DNA from: Streptomyces aurantiogriseus
Lineage (GTDB): Bacteria; Actinomycetota; Actinomycetes; Streptomycetales; Streptomycetaceae
Reading direction: 5' to 3'
NCBI RefSeq assembly: GCF_014649375.1
Contig: NZ_BMSX01000005.1
Span: 248,001 to 312,000 of the forward strand
Length of the DNA: 64,000 nucleotides
The position numbers and the translations under genes were made by a program. Shown here piece by piece: positions 18,358-26,954 of this stretch (its first letter is position 1; every line of letters begins with the position of its first letter). The notes beneath the pieces are model-generated. The model made no database searches. It was not told the DNA's origin and saw only the letters and a list, made by a program, of their open reading frames with translations.

Positions 18358-19029
18358 GTGCTCAGCCGTGCCGCCACCGCCCTGACGCCGCTCTTCGGGC
18401 GGCTCACCGTCACCAGCGAGATCAGGCTCCGCCTGCCCGCCGGGACCATCTTCGTGGCCAACCACGACTCCCTGGCCGACCCGGCGGTCGTCATCGCCGC
18501 CCTGCGGCGGTTCGACCTGGAGCCGGTGGTCCTGGCGACCGCGGGACTGTGGCGCGTCCCGCTGCTCGGACGGGCCCTGACCCGTGCCGGGTACATCCCC
18601 GTCCACCGCCGTACGGCACATGCCGCGCAGGCCCTCGACGCCGCCGCCGAGGCGCTCGCGGGCGGCCGCCACGTGCTGCTCTACGGCGAGGGCGGGCTGC
18701 CGCGCCGCAAGGACGCCGCCTGCGCTCCGCCCGAGCCGTTCCGCACCGGGCTTGCCCGTCTCGCTCGGACGTCCGGGGCGTTGGTGGTGCCGGTCGGTCA
18801 CGCGGGCGCCCGGCGGATCGCCTCGGGTTCCGCCACGAAGCAGCTGGCCGGCACCCTCACGGCACCCGTCCGCCGCCCGCGCTGCCACGTCCACCTCGGC
18901 GCACCGCTGCGTCTCCCCGCCGAGATCGACAGCGGTACGACGGCCGCCCACCTCGCCGTCACGGCGGCCTGGCGGACGGCGGTGAGGGCGGTGGGCGAAC
19001 CAGGTGGGGAGCAGCAGCGCCCGGAATAG
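18358..19029 (+). CDS. PlsC-type 1-acylglycerol-3-phosphate acyltransferase
   Basis: A 223-residue protein with the acyltransferase signature NHDSLADP near residue 39 (NHX4D catalytic His/Asp) and the glycerophosphate-binding block LLYGEGGLPRRKD near residue 110. It would acylate lysophosphatidic acid or a similar lysolipid at the membrane. GTG 18358 is preceded by AGAGAGG. The usual EGTRS motif reads EGGLPR here, a relaxed version, so the acceptor may differ from the housekeeping enzyme. Confidence 0.8.
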   Translation: MLSRAATALTPLFGRLTVTSEIRLRLPAGTIFVANHDSLADPAVVIAALRRFDLEPVVLATAGLWRVPLLGRALTRAGYIPVHRRTAHAAQALDAAAEALAGGRHVLLYGEGGLPRRKDAACAPPEPFRTGLARLARTSGALVVPVGHAGARRIASGSATKQLAGTLTAPVRRPRCHVHLGAPLRLPAEIDSGTTAAHLAVTAAWRTAVRAVGEPGGEQQRPE

Positions 19030-19051
19030 CTCGCCACGCGTCACCGTGGTG

Positions 19052-19114
19052 GCCAGGGATTCCTCACCCAGCCCGGACGTGGCCGCTACCAGAAACGGAC
19101 TTAACGCCCTCTCA
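19052..19114. repeat. 63-bp copy of the end of the wHTH gene at 25641-25703
   Basis: Positions 19052-19114 and 25641-25703 are identical except for one base (A at 19104, T at 25693). In the 25-kb copy this is the C-terminal coding part of the wHTH protein (GFLTQPGRGRYQKRT). Here the substitution makes a TAA stop in that frame and the rest of the gene is missing. It is therefore a remnant of a second copy of the same element. Confidence 0.85.
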
Positions 19115-19218
19115 GGCTTCGTCTCGACCGGGATGCGGTGCAGCCCCTTGCGGTCGTACCAGGCGGTCATGCCGAAGCCGAACAGCAGGGCCGCCGCGAG
19201 GCCGGCGGCCATCATCAC
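19115..19218 (-). pseudogene. N-terminal stub of a membrane protein
   Basis: From ATG 19218 the minus strand reads AAGLAAALLFGFGMTAWYDR, a normal-looking signal or first membrane helix followed by basic residues, then about 10 more residues before it meets the 63-bp repeated remnant. The gene appears cut at that junction. The family is not recognisable from so short a piece. Confidence 0.35.
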
Positions 19219-19220
19219 CG

Positions 19221-19421
19221 GTCAACGCGGGCGCCTACGTCAGTGTGCTGCCCCGTTCGCTGTGCCAGGACTACCTCGACGACGGCCGCCTCACGCTCCT
19301 CCACGAAGCAGAAGAAGCGCCGCTCAATACCCTGTTCCTCGTGCAGCGGCCGGGCGCCGAGGCCAACCCCGACGTGATCCGGGTGTGTGACGTCTTCCGG
19401 AGCGCCGCCCGCGACTGGTAG
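19221..19421 (+). pseudogene. C-terminal remnant of a LysR-type regulator
   Basis: The final 66 codons of a LysR effector-binding domain remain: NAGAYVSVLPRSLCQDYLDD, then LTLLHEAEEAPLNTLFLVQR and a final helix ending AARDW. The DNA-binding half is absent and the preceding sequence is unrelated, so the gene is truncated at about 19220. Confidence 0.7.
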
Positions 19422-19504
19422 GCGAGCTGGACCCGGATTCCCGCGGGTCGCCGTCGGGCCGCGCGGCACGGCCGGCCGCGCGCTCGTCCGCTTGACCTGC
19501 CTCC

Positions 19505-19617
19505 TTGACCGCGCGTCCGCCTGGATGCAGGCGGGTTCCTCGGCGGACAGCCGCGGGTGGTCCTCGGGGTCGCGGTAGAACTTCGACCAGAACGAGCCGG
19601 GACTGGAGCAGCGCGGG
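19505..19617 (-). pseudogene. Remnant of an MFS organic-anion transporter
   Basis: In one minus-strand frame the stretch reads SFWSKFYRDPEDHPRLSAEE followed by ACIQAD. This resembles the cytoplasmic loop after helix 6 in hexuronate/glucarate-type MFS carriers (consensus FYR.P.EHPR.S..E). Nothing else of a transporter is present. It is a short isolated fragment just upstream of the end of the LacI gene. Confidence 0.45.
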
Positions 19618-20652
19618 TCAGGAGCGGCAAGGCTCCCTGGTGGTGCTTCGGATGACGAGGTGGGGTGTGACGACGACTTCTCGTTCGTCGTCCGTCGCCC
19701 CGCCCTCCAGCCGGGCGACGACCCGGCTCACGGCCCGGCGCGCCAGCTGGCGGGCTTCTTGCCCGACCGTGGTGAGTTGGACGTGGGCGAGGCGGGCGAG
19801 GTGGCTGTCGTCGAAGCCGACGACCGAGATCTCGTCGGGCACCGGGATCTGTGCGCGCAGGAAGGTGTCGAGGACGCCGATGGCGCAGTGGTCGTTGAAG
19901 GCGAGGACGGCGGTGGGGCGGGAGGAGTCGGTGAGGAGTGTCCGGGCGGCTGCGGCGCCGTGGTCCTCGGTCAGCCCGCCCGGCACGAGGCGGACGTGGC
20001 TGGTAAGGCCGTGGTGCTTCATGGCCGACTTGTAGCCGCGGCGCCGGTCGGCCGCGCCCGGCGCCCTGCCCCCGTCGATGTGGACGATGTCGCGGTGGCC
20101 CAGTGCCACGAGGTGGTCGACCGCCTGGCGGGCGCCCTCGTCGTCGGCCGCGCGGACGACGTCGACGCCCTCGGCGAGCGGACGCAGCCGGCGGGCCACG
20201 GAGACGACGGGCAGCTGCGCCGCGAGTTCCGCCAACCGGGCCGCCGGGGCATGGGGGCTGAGCAGGATCAACGCCTCGCAGCGGTCGGCGAGCAGCGTCT
20301 CCACCGCCTCCTGTTCGCTGCGGCTCGCGGCGACGGCACTGAGCGCGATCTGATAGCCGGCCGCCCCCGCCGCCGCGTAGAGCGCCTCAACCATGTCGGC
20401 ATGGAAGGGCTGTCGCAGGTCGAACTGCACTCCCACCAGGTGCGAGCGGCTGCTGCGCAGGAGGCGGGCCCTGCTGTCCGGCCGGTAGCCGATTTCCTGC
20501 GCGGCCCGCAGCACCCGCTCGCGACTTGCCGCGCTGGGGCCCTTGGCACCGCGCATGACCATGGAAGCAAGCGGCACGGAGACACCTGCCCGCGCCGCGA
20601 GGTCGCTGAGTGTCGGCCGCTTTCCGTCCGGGACGGCAGAGCGCGATGGCAC
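19618..20652 (-). CDS. LacI-family transcriptional repressor
   Basis: 344 residues: N-terminal LacI HTH TLSDLAARAGVSVPLASMVM (about residues 16-35), hinge YRPDSRARLLRSSRSHLVGV and a periplasmic-binding-like sensor domain. GTG 20652 is chosen because AGGAAGG lies six bases upstream; an ATG at 20718 would extend the protein without homology. It is divergent from the isomerase gene, and two matching 14-bp palindromes lie between them, so it most likely represses the isomerase-to-TIM-barrel genes and itself. Confidence 0.88.
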   Translation of the reverse strand: MPSRSAVPDGKRPTLSDLAARAGVSVPLASMVMRGAKGPSAASRERVLRAAQEIGYRPDSRARLLRSSRSHLVGVQFDLRQPFHADMVEALYAAAGAAGYQIALSAVAASRSEQEAVETLLADRCEALILLSPHAPAARLAELAAQLPVVSVARRLRPLAEGVDVVRAADDEGARQAVDHLVALGHRDIVHIDGGRAPGAADRRRGYKSAMKHHGLTSHVRLVPGGLTEDHGAAAARTLLTDSSRPTAVLAFNDHCAIGVLDTFLRAQIPVPDEISVVGFDDSHLARLAHVQLTTVGQEARQLARRAVSRVVARLEGGATDDEREVVVTPHLVIRSTTREPCRS

Positions 20653-20730
20653 CGTCGGCCTTCCTGATCGAGGGTCTTCTCCGAGGTGATCGTAGACCGG
20701 GCCAAGCAGGACACGCACTGGTCAGCGTTG

Positions 20731-20744
20731 TTACAACGTTATAA
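20731..20744. promoter_or_regulatory. LacI operator, copy 1
   Basis: TTACAACGTTATAA is an almost perfect palindrome centred on AACGTT. A second copy of TTANAACGTTATAA lies at 20807-20820. This copy is nearer the LacI gene and just upstream of the TTGACA box at 20766-20771. Confidence 0.7.
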
Positions 20745-20765
20745 ATCGAATGTCCGCACAAACCC

Positions 20766-20771
20766 TTGACA
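20766..20771 (+). promoter_or_regulatory. Candidate -35 box of the isomerase promoter
   Basis: TTGACA is a perfect -35 hexamer. The matching -10 is unclear (CGTACT/TACTGC, 17-19 bp downstream). It sits between the two LacI operators, as expected for a repressed promoter reading toward 20834. Confidence 0.45.
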
Positions 20772-20806
20772 GGCTGCCCGGCGCCTGGCGTACTGCTCCT
20801 GTTCTC

Positions 20807-20820
20807 TTAGAACGTTATAA
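20807..20820. promoter_or_regulatory. LacI operator, copy 2
   Basis: TTAGAACGTTATAA differs from copy 1 at a single base. It ends 13 bp before the isomerase ATG, where bound repressor would block transcription or promoter escape. Centre-to-centre spacing of the two copies is 76 bp, about seven helix turns, compatible with looping. Confidence 0.7.
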
Positions 20821-20833
20821 ACCTGGAGCTGCG

Positions 20834-21616
20834 ATGTACACGTTGGCGGTCTGTGCCGAGATGGTCTACCGCGACCTGCCGATCGAGGAGCGGGCCCGGC
20901 GCATCCACGAGGCCGGCTTCCAGGTGGAGATCTGGAACTGGACCCGTCACGACCTGAACGCACTGGCCCAGACCCCCGCCGAGTTCTCCTCGATGACCGG
21001 CTACATCCGCGGCACCCTGACCGACCCGGACGGCGCAGCCGAACTCCTGCGCACAGCCGAGGAATCGATCAAGGCCGCCGAGCATCTCGGCTGCCCCCGG
21101 CTCAACCTGCACGGCACCGGCCTGGACGGCGAGGGCCTGCCCGTGGTGCCGGTGACCGGCGAGGCCACCGGCGAGATGTGGATCACCGCCCACCGCACGC
21201 TCACCCGCCTGGCCGAACTGGGCGAAAGCGCGGGCGTCACCTTCACCCTGGAGAACCTCAACACCACCGTCGACCACCCCGGTGTCCCGTTCGCGCGGGC
21301 CGACGACACCTTCGCCCTGGTTGCGGCAGTTGATCGGCCCGGCCTGCGGATGAATCTGGACCTGTACCACGCCCAGATCGGCGAGGGAAACCTCATCGAG
21401 CTGATCCGCCGCGCGCACGGCGTCGGCCTGATCGGAGAGATCCAGGTCGCCGACGTGCCCGGCCGCTGCGAACCCGGCACCGGAGAGATCAACTATCCGG
21501 CCGTCGCCCGCGCCCTTACCGACCTCGGCTACGACGGCACGGTCGCCCTGGAGGCATGGCCCTCCGGCGACAGCCACACCGCCATGGAGCGGTTCCGCGC
21601 CGCGTTCACTCTCTGA
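20834..21616 (+). CDS. Hydroxypyruvate isomerase-family TIM-barrel enzyme
   Basis: A 260-residue xylose isomerase-like TIM barrel close to Hyi/OtnI enzymes. Visible motifs are FTLENLNTTVDHPGVPF (Glu metal ligand), MNLDLYHAQIGEGNL (Asp/His) and IQVADVPGRCEPGTGEINYP (second Glu), the complete acidic set. It would interconvert a small keto-sugar acid and its aldehyde or keto isomer. ATG 20834 follows GGAGCTGCG directly after operator 2, and a longer frame from 20750 would start inside the promoter. It is the first gene of the LacI-controlled set. Confidence 0.82.
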   Translation: MYTLAVCAEMVYRDLPIEERARRIHEAGFQVEIWNWTRHDLNALAQTPAEFSSMTGYIRGTLTDPDGAAELLRTAEESIKAAEHLGCPRLNLHGTGLDGEGLPVVPVTGEATGEMWITAHRTLTRLAELGESAGVTFTLENLNTTVDHPGVPFARADDTFALVAAVDRPGLRMNLDLYHAQIGEGNLIELIRRAHGVGLIGEIQVADVPGRCEPGTGEINYPAVARALTDLGYDGTVALEAWPSGDSHTAMERFRAAFTL

Positions 21617-21736
21617 TCCCCACCCCGAGCCGCACAGCCAGCCACGCAGTAGCTCCCCGTCCGACCCGCAACGGGATGTGTGGCGTCCCGCCGGTGGATC
21701 TCCCCTTCCCGCAAGTCAGCACAGTGAGGTGCCGAA

Positions 21737-22756
21737 ATGAACCGCTCGCTTCCCTCCCGCTCCCGCAGATTCACCATCCTGGTGGCCATGGCCGCCAGTA
21801 CAGTCCTGACACTCGCCGGCTGCTCCAGCAACTCGGGCGGCAAGAAGTCGGAGGAGAGCGCCGGTGGCGTCTCCGCCGGCAAGGCCACCACGCCCCGCAT
21901 GACCATCGCGATGATCACCCACGCCGTCCCCGGTGACACGTTCTGGGACACCATCCGCAAGGGCGCCCAGGCCGCAGCCGCGAAGGACAACGTCAAGCTG
22001 ATCTACACCTCGGACCCAAACGGAGGGAACCAGGCCAACCTGGTGCAGAACGCGATCGACCAGAAGGTCGACGGCATCGCCGTCACCCTCGCCAAGCCCG
22101 ACGCCATGAAGGCCACCGTGGCCAAGGCGGTGCAGGCCGGCATACCCGTGGTCGGCTTCAACTCCGGTGTGGACGACTGGAAGAAGCAGGGCCTGCTTGA
22201 GTACTTCGGCCAGGACGAGACCGTCGCGGGCGAGGCGGTCGGCAAGAAGCTGAGTTCCCTCGGTGCCAAGAAAGTCGCCTGTGTCATTCAGGAACAGGGC
22301 CAGGTCGCCCTCGAGGCACGCTGCGCGGGCGTCAAGAAGGGCTTCTCGGGCACGACGGAAAACCTGTTCGTCAACGGCGCCGACATGCCGTCCGTGAAGT
22401 CGACCATCACCGCCAAACTCAAGCAGGACCCTTCCATCGACTACGTCGTCACCCTCGCCGCCCCGGTCGCACTGACCGCCACGCAGGCGGTGTCCGACGG
22501 CGGCAGCAAGGCCAAGGTCGCCACCTTCGACCTCAACAAGGAACTCGTGAAGGCGATCCAGGACGGCAGCATCCAGTTCGCCGTCGACCAGCAGCCCTAT
22601 CTGCAGGGCTACCTGGCGGTCGACTCCCTCTGGCTCTACAAGAACAACGGCAACTACAGCGGCGGCGGCGTGGCGCCCGTGCTGACCGGCCCGGCCTTCG
22701 TCGACAAGTCCAACGTCGCAACCGTCGCCACGTTCGCCGCCAAGGGAACACGGTGA
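21737..22756 (+). CDS. Sugar-binding lipoprotein, RbsB type (Peripla_BP_4)
   Basis: 339 residues: lipoprotein signal with lipobox TLAGC, a Gly/Ser/Lys linker and a ribose/galactose-binding fold (MTIAMITHAVPGDTFWDTIR, GIAVTLAKPDAM, VGFNSGVDDWKK). It is the extracellular receptor of a CUT2-type sugar importer. Unusually, no RbsA-like ATPase or RbsC-like permease follows; a Gfo/Idh oxidoreductase comes 92 bp later. It must use a permease encoded elsewhere, or the membrane genes were lost. Confidence 0.9.
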   Translation: MNRSLPSRSRRFTILVAMAASTVLTLAGCSSNSGGKKSEESAGGVSAGKATTPRMTIAMITHAVPGDTFWDTIRKGAQAAAAKDNVKLIYTSDPNGGNQANLVQNAIDQKVDGIAVTLAKPDAMKATVAKAVQAGIPVVGFNSGVDDWKKQGLLEYFGQDETVAGEAVGKKLSSLGAKKVACVIQEQGQVALEARCAGVKKGFSGTTENLFVNGADMPSVKSTITAKLKQDPSIDYVVTLAAPVALTATQAVSDGGSKAKVATFDLNKELVKAIQDGSIQFAVDQQPYLQGYLAVDSLWLYKNNGNYSGGGVAPVLTGPAFVDKSNVATVATFAAKGTR

Positions 22757-22848
22757 CGCGTACGACCCGGGGCACGGCCGGACCCATGTGGGTTCGGCCG
22801 GCCCACGGCTGACCGTCACCGCCGCCCCACCCCCAGGCAAGGAATCAC

Positions 22849-23868
22849 ATGACCCAGCACGCCTCTATCGGAGTCGCCGTGATCGGCGCCGGTCGCATGG
22901 GAGCCGACCACGTACGCCGGATCAGCGAGGTGACCAGCGGCGCCCATGTGGCCGCCGTCGTCGACGTCGACATCGATCGCGCCAAGACGGTCGCCGACGA
23001 CGTCGAAGGATGCGCGGCCTACGGCGACGTCGCCGAAGCGATGGCCTCACCCGACGTCGACGCGGTGCTGCTCGCCTCCCCGGGCATCGCCCACGAGGCC
23101 GCACTGCTCACCGCGTTCGAGCACGACCTGCCCGTCCTGTGCGAGAAGCCCCTCACCCCCGACGCCGCCTCCGCCCTGCGCGTACTGGAGGCCGAGCAGC
23201 GGCTCGGGCACCGCCGGGTGCAGGTGGGCTTCATGCGCCGCTACGACCACGAGTACATCAAGCTCAAAGCGCTGCTGGACAGCGGAGAACTGGGCCGGCC
23301 TCTGATGCTGCACAACCGGCACCGCAACCCGTCCTGCCCGCCGGACTTCACCAGCGCCATGCTCATCAACGACTCCGTGACCCACGAGATGGACATCACC
23401 CGCTGGCTGCTCGGCCAGGAGATCACGTCCGTCACGGTGCTGCGGCCGCGGCCCTCCGGGAACGCGCCCGAAGGGCTGGCCGATCCGCAGTTCGTCGTCT
23501 TCGAAACCGACGGCGGCGCCCTGGTCGACGTCGAGATCTACGTCAACGCCCGCTACGGCTACCAGGTCCAGGCCGAGGCGGTGTGCGAGCACGGCACCGC
23601 CCGCATCGGAGACCGACACGACATGCTCGTCAGCACCGGCGGACGCTGGGGCGGCACGGTCACCCCCGGCTTCGTCGAGCGGTTCGAGGAAGCGTACGAC
23701 CGCGAGGTCCAGGCATGGGTCGACGCCACCCGGCGCGGCGAGGTCACCGGCCCCAGCGCCTGGGACGGCTATGCCGTGGCCGCGGTCTGCGAGGCGGGCA
23801 TCCGCGCCCAGACCGAGGGCCGCCGCGTCGAGGTGGAACTCGCCGACCGCCCCGCCTTCTACAGCTGA
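22849..23868 (+). CDS. Gfo/Idh/MocA oxidoreductase (inositol 2-dehydrogenase-like)
   Basis: 339 residues: NAD(P) Rossmann fold with [17 protein letters not shown], catalytic Lys in [16 protein letters not shown] (about residue 100) and substrate-domain residues in [15 protein letters not shown]. The ending DRPAFYS is typical of IolG-like enzymes. It would oxidise a cyclitol or sugar bound by the upstream lipoprotein. The intact length contrasts with the shortened paralogue at 25792-26589. Confidence 0.9.
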   Translation: MTQHASIGVAVIGAGRMGADHVRRISEVTSGAHVAAVVDVDIDRAKTVADDVEGCAAYGDVAEAMASPDVDAVLLASPGIAHEAALLTAFEHDLPVLCEKPLTPDAASALRVLEAEQRLGHRRVQVGFMRRYDHEYIKLKALLDSGELGRPLMLHNRHRNPSCPPDFTSAMLINDSVTHEMDITRWLLGQEITSVTVLRPRPSGNAPEGLADPQFVVFETDGGALVDVEIYVNARYGYQVQAEAVCEHGTARIGDRHDMLVSTGGRWGGTVTPGFVERFEEAYDREVQAWVDATRRGEVTGPSAWDGYAVAAVCEAGIRAQTEGRRVEVELADRPAFYS

Positions 23869-23940
23869 CCCCTACCGCCGCCACACCGAACCACCGGGGA
23901 ACGACGACCCCCGCCGACGACACCGCAGACAGGACGCATC

Positions 23941-24903
23941 ATGAAGATCGGTCTGAACACCGACAGTGTCGGGCAGCTCACGCTCGACGAGACCCTGGAC
24001 CTGGCGGCCGAACTCGGCCTGGACCACGTGGAGTTCGCCACCGGCGCCTGGTCCACCGCCCCGCATGTCGACATCGACCGGCTTCTCCACAGCGACGGCG
24101 CGCGCCGCGAGCTGCTGGCCAAGGTCGCCGACCGGGGGCTCACGATCAGCGCCCTCACCTGCTCGGGCAATCCCCTGCACCCCGGACCCAGCGGTCGCGA
24201 GCACGACCAGGTCGCGCGCAGGACGATCACCCTCGCGCCGCTCCTCGGCGTCGACCGCGTGGTGATGATGTCCGGGCTGCCGGGCGGGCCGGGCGACGCC
24301 AACCCCAACTGGATCACGGTCTCCTGGCCTCCGGAGACCACACAGATCCTCGACTGGCAATGGACAGAGGTCGTACTCCCGTACTGGCGAGACCTCGTCG
24401 CCCACGCCCGTGACCGGGGCGTGCCCAAGCTCGCCCTGGAGATGCACGCTCACCAGGCGGTCTACAACGTCCCCACGCTCCTGCGCCTGCGCGAGGAGGT
24501 CGGGCCCGTGGTAGGGGCCAACTTCGACCCCAGCCACCTGATGTGGATGGGCGCCGACCCGCTGGCCGCCATCGAGGCCCTGGGCGACGCGATCTATCAC
24601 GTGCACGCCAAGGACACCCGGCTGGAGTCCTCCCGCCAGGCGCTGACCAGCAGGCTGGAGACCCTCCCGGTCATGGCCTCCAAAGACCGCTCCTGGAACT
24701 ACGTGACCCTCGGCTACGGTCACGACGACGCGTTCTGGCGTGCCTTCTGCCTCGCCCTGCGCCGGGCCGGCTATGACGACGTCCTGAGCATCGAGCATGA
24801 GGACGTGCTCATGGCACCGGTCGAAGGAGTGACCAAGTCCGTCGACCTCCTACGCCGTGTCACCCTGCGCGACCCCAGCTCCTACAAGCCCCAGGAGATC
24901 TGA
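23941..24903 (+). CDS. Sugar phosphate isomerase/epimerase (TIM barrel)
   Basis: A 320-residue AP_endonuc_2-type TIM barrel. Likely metal ligands are seen in PKLALEMHAHQAVYN (Glu), VVGANFDPSHLMW (Asp, His), IYHVHAKDTRL (His, Asp) and DDVLSIEHEDVLM (Glu). Related IolE/IolI-like enzymes act on keto-cyclitols or keto-sugars made by Gfo/Idh dehydrogenases. It follows the dehydrogenase by 72 bp on the same strand and completes the LacI-controlled set before a transposase remnant interrupts the region. Confidence 0.85.
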   Translation: MKIGLNTDSVGQLTLDETLDLAAELGLDHVEFATGAWSTAPHVDIDRLLHSDGARRELLAKVADRGLTISALTCSGNPLHPGPSGREHDQVARRTITLAPLLGVDRVVMMSGLPGGPGDANPNWITVSWPPETTQILDWQWTEVVLPYWRDLVAHARDRGVPKLALEMHAHQAVYNVPTLLRLREEVGPVVGANFDPSHLMWMGADPLAAIEALGDAIYHVHAKDTRLESSRQALTSRLETLPVMASKDRSWNYVTLGYGHDDAFWRAFCLALRRAGYDDVLSIEHEDVLMAPVEGVTKSVDLLRRVTLRDPSSYKPQEI

Positions 24904-24972
24904 ACCATCTGACACGACCTTCGCACGCCCTCGGGCCTTTCCACAGCACCACAGCAGGCGGGGCAGGCCGCG

Positions 24973-25298
24973 CACACTGCCGGTCCTCCTTCAAGGTCCT
25001 GGTCGACCAGGGCTTCAAGGACGCCGTGATCATCCACGGAGCGGTGAAGGACATCACCGTCGAGGTGGTCCGACGTAACCCCGACGACCAGGGCAAAAAT
25101 TTCGTTCCGCAGCCGAAGCGGTGGGTGGTCGAGCAGGTCAACGGCACCCTCATGCTCCATCGCCGCCTCGCCCGTGACTACGACCACCGGCCCGACAACG
25201 CAGCCTCCCGCGTCTACTGGGCCTCCACCGCGGGCATGCTCCGCCGCCTCGCTCCCCCCACCGCCGCATGGCGTGACGACGTGGAGCCGGCCGCGTGA
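24973..25298 (+). mobile_element. C-terminal remnant of an IS5-type transposase
   Basis: The frame ending at 25298 reads SSFKVLVDQGFKDAVIIHG, ITVEVVRRNPDDQGKNF, VPQPKRWVVEQ, then LHRRLARDYDHRPDN. This matches the end of IS5-family DDE transposases, including the RWVVE block that carries the catalytic Glu and the RRLARDYE-like helix. The first two thirds of the gene and the left inverted repeat are absent, so it cannot transpose by itself. Confidence 0.7.
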
Positions 25299-25717
25299 AC
25301 GTCAGCGAACTCCTGCGGCTGCTGCAGACCGAACACGACGAGACCGCCGCACGAGCCGACAACCTGCGCGAGCAGATCGAGCGGCTCACCACCGCCCTCG
25401 CCGAGGCCGAGGCCCGCCTGACCGAGCTCGCCGCCACCCGAAAGGTCATCGACGGCCTCACTCCGCCCGACCACGAACCGACCTCCGCAAAGACCGACAC
25501 CGTCTACCAGCGCATCGTGACTGCCTTCAACGAGCACCCCAAGAAGGTGTTCCGCGTCCACGACCTGAACGAACAGCTCGGCCTACCCACCGACGAGCCC
25601 TCGATCAACGTCACCCGCTCCCGCCTGGGACGACTCGCTCGCCAGGGATTCCTCACCCAGCCCGGACGTGGCCGCTACCAGAAACGGACTTATCGCCCTC
25701 TCAAGACCCGCTCCTGA
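25295..25717 (+). CDS. Coiled-coil plus winged-helix protein riding with an IS remnant
   Basis: 140 residues starting at a GTG that overlaps the transposase stop by 4 bp. Residues 1-50 form a coiled coil (LLRLLQTEHDETAARADNL, REQIERLTTALAEAEARL). Residues 70-130 look like a winged helix (KTDTVYQRIVTAFNEHPKKV, RLGRLARQGFLTQPGRGRYQ). A remnant of the same gene end lies at 19052-19114, so the gene seems to travel with the element. It could help transposition or regulate it; no function is known to me. Confidence 0.6.
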   Translation: MNVSELLRLLQTEHDETAARADNLREQIERLTTALAEAEARLTELAATRKVIDGLTPPDHEPTSAKTDTVYQRIVTAFNEHPKKVFRVHDLNEQLGLPTDEPSINVTRSRLGRLARQGFLTQPGRGRYQKRTYRPLKTRS

Positions 25718-25791
25718 ACAACATCTCCCGCCCCCTGGTCCCATCGGATTTCCGGGACGCCCCACTCAAGAACTAGGGAACCCTCACGGCT

Positions 25792-26589
25792 GTGCGCGTA
25801 GGAGTGATCGGGGCCGGCTGGATCGGTCAGGAACACATCCGCCGGCTCACGGAAACCGTGACCGGCGTCCAGGTGACGGCGGTGACCGACATCGACGCCG
25901 CCCGCGCCGAGGAGGCGGCGGCCCGGGTGGGCGCCCCGGTGTTCGCGGACGGGGCCGAGCTGATCGCGGCGGACGACGTGGACGCGGTGCTCGTCACTTC
26001 CTGGGGCCCCACCCACGCCGAGCATGTGCTGAACGCCATCGCGGCCGGGAAACCGGTGTTCTGCGAGAAGCCCCTCGCGACGACCGCCGACGACTGCCTG
26101 AAGATCATCGATGCCGAGACGGCTCACGGCCGACGGCTGGTCCAGGTCGGCTTCATGCGCCGCTACGACGCCGGCTACCGCCAGATGAAGCAGGTGATCG
26201 ACTCCGGCCGTATCGGCGAACCACTGATCGTGCACTGCGCCCACCGCAACCCGTCCGTGCCCGAGTCGGACCACACCGACATGGCCGCGCTCGACTCGGC
26301 GGTCCACGAGATCGACGTGCTGCGCCGGCTCCTCGACGACGAGATCGTCTCCGCCCAGGTGGTCCTGCCGCGCTCCACGGGCCAGCGGTACCCGCACCTG
26401 AAGGACCCGCAGATCATGCTCTTCGAGACCGCCAAGGGCGTCCGCATCGATCTCGAGGTCTTCGTCAACTGCCAGTACGGCTACGCCGCGACCATCATCT
26501 CCAACGCCACGGTCGAAGCACGCCAGTCGGGCCGCATCGTCACCACGGACATGAAGCCCCGCCCCGCCTTCTACGGCGGCACCGCGTGA
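25792..26589 (+). pseudogene. Gfo/Idh/MocA oxidoreductase with a large internal deletion
   Basis: GTG 25792 opens a 265-codon frame: Rossmann fold [17 protein letters not shown], catalytic [13 protein letters not shown], substrate helix [16 protein letters not shown] and strand [10 protein letters not shown]. It then jumps straight to [20 protein letters not shown], the normal C-terminus. About 70 residues present in full-length relatives, including the intact paralogue at 22849, are missing at the junction [11 protein letters not shown]. The frame is open, so a protein may be made, but the sheet covering the active site is broken. Confidence 0.7.
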
Positions 26590-26954
26590 GGACGATCTGA
26601 CGGGGAGCGAACCGCTCACCCAAAACCACCGTCGCCGTCACGGCTTCCGAGCTTGATCGTCGGCTTCACGGTGAGCAGTTGGGGAGCCGCCATCGCCTGC
26701 GAGGTGACGACGGACAGAGTGCCCCGCGGACATGCCCACGTTCAGTAGTCGGGAGCGAAAGGAGAGATACCGTTCGGCTGGGCCAGTCCATCCAGTAGCA
26801 CAGTGGGGATGTGTGCCGTCCCGGTCGAACCGGATCACCCCGGCCAGCCGGAGCCCGAGCCGTGCCCTGGTAGTCAGGGACAGAGATCGCACCGCTCCCG
26901 TCGAAGGCGAGGTCGTCGGCCACCAAGGGCTGGCCAAGCACCGCCCCGGACACC
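26590..26954. other. Unassigned, probably decayed sequence
   Basis: Nothing is confidently coding. One minus-strand frame has protein-like texture (GQPLVADDLAFDGSGAISVP, then LRLAGVIRFDRDGTH across a frame change), suggesting a remnant of another gene, but I cannot name the family. The segment separates the deleted Gfo/Idh gene from the etfB stub. Confidence 0.35.

Noticed and set aside
20807..20820. Operator copy as a transposon end
   Set aside because: The two copies are nearly palindromic, same-type sites between a LacI gene and its target, with no flanking target duplication.
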